A DNA stretch of 64,000 nucleotides from assembly GCF_001028135.1 (NCBI RefSeq), contig NZ_LDNM01000053.1:1-64000 (forward strand). Reading direction: 5' to 3'. A program made the translations under genes and the position numbers. Source of the stretch: Xenorhabdus griffiniae (lineage in GTDB: Bacteria; Pseudomonadota; Gammaproteobacteria; Enterobacterales; Enterobacteriaceae). Within the stretch, counting starts at the first letter, position 1. Each line of letters starts with the position of its first letter. Shown piece after piece: positions 59,010-64,000 of the stretch. A model generated the notes under the pieces. That model was not told the origin of the DNA and did no database searches. It was given only the letters and a program-made list of their open reading frames with translations.

Positions 59010-59753
59010 TCAAGCCGGATTAGGAATATCGATAAAAGTCACATCCAACCCATAATTATTCGCCAACCATTCACCGAGCGCTTTGATACCATAGCGCTCT
59101 GTCGCATGGTGCCCTGCCGCAAAAAAATGCAGCCCCATTTCACGGGCAACATGGATAGTTTTTTCCGAGACCTCTCCTGTCACAAAAGCATCAACGCCAA
59201 ACTCAGCCGCCTGTTCAATAAAACCCTGGCCGCCGCCTGTGCACCATGCCAGTGTGCGGATCTCTTCCGGCGCATTATCCCCACAATGCAGAACCTTTCT
59301 CTCCAGGCTTTTTTCGAGACGTTCAGTCAATTCTGCCGGCGTAACAGGCTGCTCAAAAACACCATGAGGAAGAAGGGGATCAATCTCGCCGATAACCTTT
59401 ACACCCATCTGACGTGCCAATTGGATATTGTTACCCAAAGCAGGATGGGCATCTAACGGAAGATGATAGCCATACAGGTTGATATCATTGCAAAGCAGTG
59501 TTTGCAAACGGCGACGCTTCATGCCACGGATAACCGGAGATTCATTCTTCCAAAAGTATCCATGATGAACGATGACAGCATCTGCCTCAAGACGAACAGC
59601 TTCATCCAATAGTGCCTGACAAGCTGTCACGCCTGTAATAACCCGTTGAACATGGGAGCGGCCTTCCACCTGTAATCCATTGGGAGCGTAATCTTGAAAT
59701 TCACGGATCTTCAATTCCGTATTGAGCGCATGCTCCAATTCAACATTGTTCAT
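59010..59753 (-). CDS. ybgI: NIF3-family metal-binding hydrolase YbgI
   Basis: YbgI is a toroidal hexamer of the NIF3/GTP cyclohydrolase I type 2 family with a dinuclear metal centre; its physiological substrate is not settled. The 247-residue protein has DYAPNGLQVEG, the metal histidines in VIVHHGYFW, LPLDAHPALGNN and AAGHHATERYG, as in E. coli YbgI. The ATG at 59753 follows AGGGGGA. The frame opens 54 bases earlier but those residues are absent from homologues. Confidence 0.94.
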   Translation of the reverse strand: MNNVELEHALNTELKIREFQDYAPNGLQVEGRSHVQRVITGVTACQALLDEAVRLEADAVIVHHGYFWKNESPVIRGMKRRRLQTLLCNDINLYGYHLPLDAHPALGNNIQLARQMGVKVIGEIDPLLPHGVFEQPVTPAELTERLEKSLERKVLHCGDNAPEEIRTLAWCTGGGQGFIEQAAEFGVDAFVTGEVSEKTIHVAREMGLHFFAAGHHATERYGIKALGEWLANNYGLDVTFIDIPNPA

Positions 59754-59935
59754 CACATTCCCCCTGTCACTTAGCATTTTCTTCATCATAAAAGACATAC
59801 CTGCCATGGATTAAGTCAAAATAGATTGGTTATAAATCCAATATAAAACAAAACACCTTGCCAGCATAAACCGACAAGGTGCCAAGATACTATAGTTCAA
59901 ATGTTATATTCAAAATGCCCGGTTAGGCTACATCG

Positions 59936-60154
59936 TCATGCAATTTTAGTGATTTCGGTATCTGACGCCGTTTCCGAACTTTCCAGCCATACAGGCTTAT
60001 CACTGGTTTTTAACCATACTTTATGCAGATAGCTATAAAAGCGGGCACGATCATGACGAAACAGCATAACAGGAAACGCAATGACCCCCAGTGATATAGC
60101 GCCAATACGTCGCAAGAGAATCTGATGCCAAGAGTATGCACGATAAATAGACAT
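59936..60154 (-). CDS. ybfA: DUF2517 family small protein YbfA
   Basis: This 72-residue protein of unknown function is located next to kdp, as in E. coli. One hydrophobic segment (residues ~14-32) is followed by the conserved RARFYSYLHKVWLKTSDKPVW stretch (cited in part; key residues RFYSYLH and TSDKPVW), which identifies the family. It is divergent from kdpF. It is probably an inner-membrane peptide. Confidence 0.9.
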   Translation of the reverse strand: MSIYRAYSWHQILLRRIGAISLGVIAFPVMLFRHDRARFYSYLHKVWLKTSDKPVWLESSETASDTEITKIA

Positions 60155-60383
60155 TGATACCCCTCATGGGCTTGACCTTGTAATATGCCTAAAATTTTAT
60201 CCGATAAAATGAAAACTGACTACTCATCCGACCACTTTTTAGTGATATAAATTACCTTTTTTCTCTGATTTCGTAATTTAATTACAAAATTATACTTAAA
60301 CAGAAACAAAACAAACAAATTGAAAACAAAAAATTAACTCAACATAGTTTGCTACACTTGCCTTATCGTTGAATTCCAAAGAT

Positions 60384-60403
60384 CATTTATACTTTTTTTA
60401 CGC
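60384..60403 (+). promoter_or_regulatory. Candidate KdpE-binding site of the kdp promoter
   Basis: CATTTATACTTTTTTTACGC closely resembles the T-rich site bound by phosphorylated KdpE upstream of E. coli kdpFABC (CATTTTTATACTTTTTTTAC by recall). It lies 91 bases before kdpF in the 340-bp ybfA-kdpF gap, which has no other recognisable feature. It predicts induction at low potassium or high osmolarity by KdpDE. Confidence 0.7.
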
Positions 60404-60494
60404 TTTCAGAGACCCTTTTAATAACTTACTTGTATGGTATTTCTATGCTGTAACTGACTATTTCTTGAAGAAATAAGCAAGGAGATACACCACC

Positions 60495-60584
60495 ATGAAT
60501 ATCTATCTGATTCTTGGCATTTTTCTGGTGACGCTATTACTGGGCTACCTAATTTATGCGTTATTGAATGCGGAGGATTTCTAA
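60495..60584 (+). CDS. kdpF: Potassium-transporting ATPase accessory peptide KdpF
   Basis: KdpF is a single-pass peptide that stabilises the KdpABC complex. The frame encodes 29 residues starting MNIYLILGIFLVTLLLGYLI, one membrane helix ending LNAEDF, as in E. coli KdpF. AAGGAGA lies 11 bases before the ATG. The stop directly abuts the kdpA ATG, so translation is coupled. Confidence 0.93.
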   Translation: MNIYLILGIFLVTLLLGYLIYALLNAEDF

Positions 60585-62282
60585 ATGGCAGTATCCGCTT
60601 TTTTACTGATTGCCAGTTTCCTGCTCATACTATTTCTATTGGCCAAACCGCTTGGTATCCTGATTGCCAGACTCGTCGAAGGAGAGCTGCCTCCCTGGCT
60701 AACCAAAACAGAAACCTTCTTATGGCGTTGTTGTGGCCTGCAAAAACCGGGCAGCAATGTTAAAGAAATGAACTGGTGGCAATATGCTCTCACTATCCTC
60801 ATATTCAATATAGCCGGGCTATTACTCCTGTTTACGCTGCTGATAAATCAAGGTCACCTGCCACTGAATCCACAACATTTTGTTGGCATGAGATGGGATC
60901 TGGCACTGAATACCGCGCTCAGTTTTATCACTAATACCAATTGGCAAGCTTATAGCGGAGAAAATACCCTCAGTTACCTGAGCCAAATGGCCGGATTAAC
61001 TGTTCAGAATTTTCTGTCTGCGGCAACGGGCATTGCCGTGGCTTTTGCCTTAATGCGGGCGTTTTCCCGTCAAGGCACTAAAACAGTGGGAAATGCGTGG
61101 ATAGACATTACACGCATCACGGTATATCTCTTACTTCCGCTTGCGATCATTGTGTCTTTATTCTTTGTCAGTCAAGGCGTTATTCAAAACTTTTCTCCCT
61201 ATGTCCTCATCCATTCCCTTGAAGGACAACAACAATGGCTTCCTATGGGACCCGTTGCTTCCCAAGAGTCCATAAAACTTTTGGGAACCAATGGCGGCGG
61301 ATTTTTTGGTGCCAACTCAGCTCATCCATTTGAAAACCCAACTGCACTCAGTAACTTTGTTCAGGTTCTGGCTATTTTTTTGATCCCCAGCGCCTTATGT
61401 TTCGCATTCGGTCTGGTTGTTGGCGACAACCGTCAGGGATATGCCCTGCTGTGGGTAATGAGTATTATTTTCATTATTGCCACCGGCGTGGTGATGTCTG
61501 CCGAAATCGCAGGCAATGCCCATCTCATCCATCCCAATATCGGTAACCACTTTAATATGGAAGGCAAAGAAGCCCGCTTTGGTATCCTTGCCTCTTCTCT
61601 CTATAGTGTTGTGACGACAGCCGCTTCCTGTGGGGCCGTAAATGCAATGCATGACTCCTTTACCGCACTGGGTGGCATGATACCGCTCTGGTTAATGCAA
61701 ATTGGTGAAATTATATTCGGGGGCGCAGGTTCCGGGCTTTATGGCATATTGCTGTTCGTTCTGCTTGCCGTATTTATCGCAGGCTTAATGATTGGCCGGG
61801 CACCAGAATACTTAGGCAAAAAAATCGATGTCTATGACATGAAAATGGTCGCACTCTCGATTTTAATCACACCTTCGCTGGTTTTATTAGGTACTGCTTT
61901 AGCAATTTCAATCGATGCAGGTCGCAGCGCTATCGCCAATCCCGGCGCTCATGGTTTCACCGAAGTACTTTATGCTTTCTCATCCGCAGCCAACAACAAC
62001 GGAAGTGCTTTTGCCGGACTCAACGCCAACAATGTTTTTTACAACCTGTTGTTGGGAATAGTCATGTTTCTTGGACGCTTTGGCATCATTCTGCCTGTTC
62101 TGGCAATCGCGGGTTCCATGGTTAACAAAAAACGCCAGCCGATTAGCAGTGGCACCTTACCGACCCACGGCTCGCTCTTCATCGGATTATTGATTCTGGT
62201 CATTTTACTGATTGGTGCTCTGACGTTTATTCCTGCTCTGGCTCTTGGTCCTATTGCAGAACATCTACAACTTTGGCCGTGA
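60585..62282 (+). CDS. kdpA: Potassium-transporting ATPase potassium-binding subunit KdpA
   Basis: KdpA is the channel-like subunit that selects potassium in the KdpFABC pump. The 565-residue protein has about ten membrane helices and the four selectivity-filter repeats, visible as [45 protein letters not shown] and [13 protein letters not shown]. Length matches E. coli KdpA (557). It follows kdpF without a gap and precedes kdpB by 22 bases. Confidence 0.97.
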   Translation: MAVSAFLLIASFLLILFLLAKPLGILIARLVEGELPPWLTKTETFLWRCCGLQKPGSNVKEMNWWQYALTILIFNIAGLLLLFTLLINQGHLPLNPQHFVGMRWDLALNTALSFITNTNWQAYSGENTLSYLSQMAGLTVQNFLSAATGIAVAFALMRAFSRQGTKTVGNAWIDITRITVYLLLPLAIIVSLFFVSQGVIQNFSPYVLIHSLEGQQQWLPMGPVASQESIKLLGTNGGGFFGANSAHPFENPTALSNFVQVLAIFLIPSALCFAFGLVVGDNRQGYALLWVMSIIFIIATGVVMSAEIAGNAHLIHPNIGNHFNMEGKEARFGILASSLYSVVTTAASCGAVNAMHDSFTALGGMIPLWLMQIGEIIFGGAGSGLYGILLFVLLAVFIAGLMIGRAPEYLGKKIDVYDMKMVALSILITPSLVLLGTALAISIDAGRSAIANPGAHGFTEVLYAFSSAANNNGSAFAGLNANNVFYNLLLGIVMFLGRFGIILPVLAIAGSMVNKKRQPISSGTLPTHGSLFIGLLILVILLIGALTFIPALALGPIAEHLQLWP

Positions 62283-62304
62283 GGTTGAGAGAGTGAGGTA
62301 ACGC

Positions 62305-64000
62305 ATGAAAAACAAACAACAAGTACTATTTGAACCCACTTTAATTCGCCATGCCCTGATCGATTCGTTAAAAAAATGCCATCCGGCTCAACAATGGCAC
62401 AATCCGGTCATGTTCGTTGTCTATGTGGGAAGTTGTCTGACCACCGCCTTATGGATAGGCCTATTAGTGGGACAATTGACAGGCAGCGCACTCTTTACCG
62501 GCACCATTTCCCTCTGGTTATGGTTTACTGTCCTGTTTGCCAACTTTGCGGAGGCACTGGCCGAAGGGCGTAGCAAAGCTCAAGCCGCCAGTCTGAAAGG
62601 CGTAAAAAGAACCAGTTTGGCAACCAAACTGGCCTCCCCCAGCCGTGAGGCAACAAAAGAAAAAGTCACTTCTGACACTTTACGTAAAGGCGATATTGTG
62701 CTGGTGGAAGCCGGAGAAATTGTTCCTTGTGATGGTGAAGTTCTTGAAGGAGGAGCTTCTGTTGATGAAAGTGCTATTACAGGAGAATCGGCCCCCGTTA
62801 TCCGCGAATCCGGCGGCGATTTTTCCTCTGTCACCGGAGGGACGCGGGTTTTATCAGATTGGTTAATCGTCGAATGCACAGTCAACCCGGGAGAAACCTT
62901 TTTAGACAGAATGATCTCAATGGTTGAAAGCGCCAGGCGACGTAAAACACCCAATGAAATCGCTCTCACCATTCTGCTCACTGCACTAACCATTATTTTT
63001 CTGCTGGTTTGTGTAAGTTTGCTGCCTTTTTCCTTGTTCAGTGTTCAGGCTAACCAATCTGGCGCACCGATTACACTTACTGTTTTGATTGCCTTACTGG
63101 TTTGCCTGATCCCCACCACCATTGGCGGGTTACTGTCAGCTATTGGCGTTGCGGGTATGAGCCGGATGTTGGGAGCCAACGTTATTGCTACCAGTGGACG
63201 AGCCATTGAAGCCGCTGGGGATGTCGATGTTTTGCTACTCGATAAAACGGGCACTATCACGCTAGGAAATCGTCAAGCATCCCAATTTTTACCCGCAGCG
63301 GGCGTAACGGAACGGCAATTGTCTGATGCGGCTCAACTCTCTTCTCTCGCAGATGAAACACCGGAAGGGCGCAGTATCGTGATTTTAGCAAAACAACGTT
63401 TCAATATGCGTGAACGTGATCTGCGAGAATTAAACGCGACATTTGTCCCCTTTTCCGCAATGACGCGTATGAGTGGTGTCAATATTGGTAATCGTATGAT
63501 CCGCAAAGGCGCTGTCGATGCGATTCGTCGCCATATTGAAGCTAATCATAGCCATTTCCCGGATGTGATTGACCAATTGGTACAACACGTTGCGCATAAG
63601 GGGGAAACCCCCTTGGTTGTTGCTGAGAACCAGCAGGTTTTGGGTGTTGTTGCCTTAAAAGATATTGTGAAAGGCGGGATTAAAGAGCGCTTTAGTGAAA
63701 TGCGCAAAATGGGGATCAAGACGGTCATGATCACGGGTGATAATCATCTCACTGCCGCTGCAATTGCTGCCGAAGCAGGCGTTGATGACTTTCTGGCAGA
63801 AGCCACTCCCGAAGCGAAACTCGCCCTTATCCGCCAATATCAATCCGAAGGGCGTCTGGTTGCCATGACGGGTGATGGTACAAACGATGCGCCAGCGCTG
63901 GCACAAGCAGATGTTGCCGTTGCCATGAATTCAGGCACACAGGCGGCGAAAGAGGCAGGCAATATGGTCGACCTGGATTCCAATCCCACCAAGTTGATCG
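62305..64000 (+). CDS. kdpB: Potassium-transporting ATPase ATP-binding subunit KdpB (3' end cut by window)
   Basis: KdpB is the P-type ATPase that drives KdpA. The frame starts at an ATG at 62305 and remains open to the right edge, covering 565 of an expected ~680-690 residues. It has the actuator motif TGES followed by APV (E. coli Ser162 inhibitory phosphorylation site lies here), LIPTTIGG in the membrane domain, the phosphorylated aspartate in DKTGT, and the hinge motif [20 protein letters not shown]. kdpC should follow outside the window. Confidence 0.97.
   Translation, partial: MKNKQQVLFEPTLIRHALIDSLKKCHPAQQWHNPVMFVVYVGSCLTTALWIGLLVGQLTGSALFTGTISLWLWFTVLFANFAEALAEGRSKAQAASLKGVKRTSLATKLASPSREATKEKVTSDTLRKGDIVLVEAGEIVPCDGEVLEGGASVDESAITGESAPVIRESGGDFSSVTGGTRVLSDWLIVECTVNPGETFLDRMISMVESARRRKTPNEIALTILLTALTIIFLLVCVSLLPFSLFSVQANQSGAPITLTVLIALLVCLIPTTIGGLLSAIGVAGMSRMLGANVIATSGRAIEAAGDVDVLLLDKTGTITLGNRQASQFLPAAGVTERQLSDAAQLSSLADETPEGRSIVILAKQRFNMRERDLRELNATFVPFSAMTRMSGVNIGNRMIRKGAVDAIRRHIEANHSHFPDVIDQLVQHVAHKGETPLVVAENQQVLGVVALKDIVKGGIKERFSEMRKMGIKTVMITGDNHLTAAAIAAEAGVDDFLAEATPEAKLALIRQYQSEGRLVAMTGDGTNDAPALAQADVAVAMNSGTQAAKEAGNMVDLDSNPTKLI

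Noticed and set aside
1-64000. CRISPR array, prophage, insertion-sequence transposase or polyketide/peptide synthetase cluster
   Set aside because: Reading through the window showed no regularly spaced short repeats, phage structural genes, transposase motifs or carrier/condensation domains.

Overview
The window is a chromosomal segment of a gammaproteobacterium of the order Enterobacterales. Its gene order follows the Escherichia coli 16-17.5 min region closely: rhlE/cecR-ybhGFSR, ybhL, moa, ybhK, uvrB, bio, pgl, ybhA, mod, gpmA, aroG, pnuC, tol-pal, cyd, suc, sdh, gltA, ybgI, ybfA, kdp. Base composition is roughly mid-40 % GC with AT-rich intergenic DNA. A ~105-bp inverted-repeat element occurs six times. 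Together with missing E. coli genes (no nadA beside pnuC, no moaB in the moa operon, no ybhC/hut, no mngRAB), this suggests a Xenorhabdus/Photorhabdus-type member of the Morganellaceae. That assignment is an inference, not proven by any single gene.

Layout. 1-0.1 kb: start of an unknown gene running off the left edge. 0.5-9.1 kb: dusC-rhlE and, divergently, the CecR regulator with the YbhGFSR drug-efflux ABC system. 9.1-10.6 kb: small accessory patch with a repeat element, a short 2OG-Fe(II) oxygenase-like protein and a LysE-type exporter. 10.7-15.1 kb: ybhL, moaACDE (with a Moco-riboswitch-like leader and a ModE-like box) and ybhK. 15.2-22.8 kb: uvrB with an SOS box, a DARS1-like cluster of DnaA boxes, then bioBFCD and divergent bioA around a BirA operator. 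22.8-23.7 kb: second accessory patch, a lone small beta-rich protein bracketed by two repeat elements. 23.8-32 kb: pgl, ybhA, modABC, acrZ, a broken modE, modF and a CPBP membrane protease. 32-35.5 kb: gpmA, aroG, pnuC, two intact tRNA-Lys and a decayed third. 35.7-41.1 kb: ybgC-tolQRAB-pal-cpoB. 41.2-44.4 kb: cydABX-ybgE. 45-56.7 kb: sucABCD, sdhCDAB and divergent gltA. 56.8-64 kb: an AraC regulator with an MFS transporter, ybgI, ybfA and kdpFAB (kdpB cut by the right edge).

The genes are largely core metabolism: TCA cycle plus cytochrome bd, biotin synthesis, molybdate uptake and molybdopterin synthesis, envelope maintenance and potassium uptake. The most informative departure is the molybdenum circuit. 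The ModE repressor/activator gene has lost its middle and shifted frame, while ModE-like operators remain in front of modA and moaA, and modABC, modF, acrZ, moaACDE and the moaA leader are all intact. Three very small genes (acrZ, cydX, kdpF) were found by reading the sequence directly. I saw no CRISPR array, prophage, insertion-sequence transposase or secondary-metabolite cluster.
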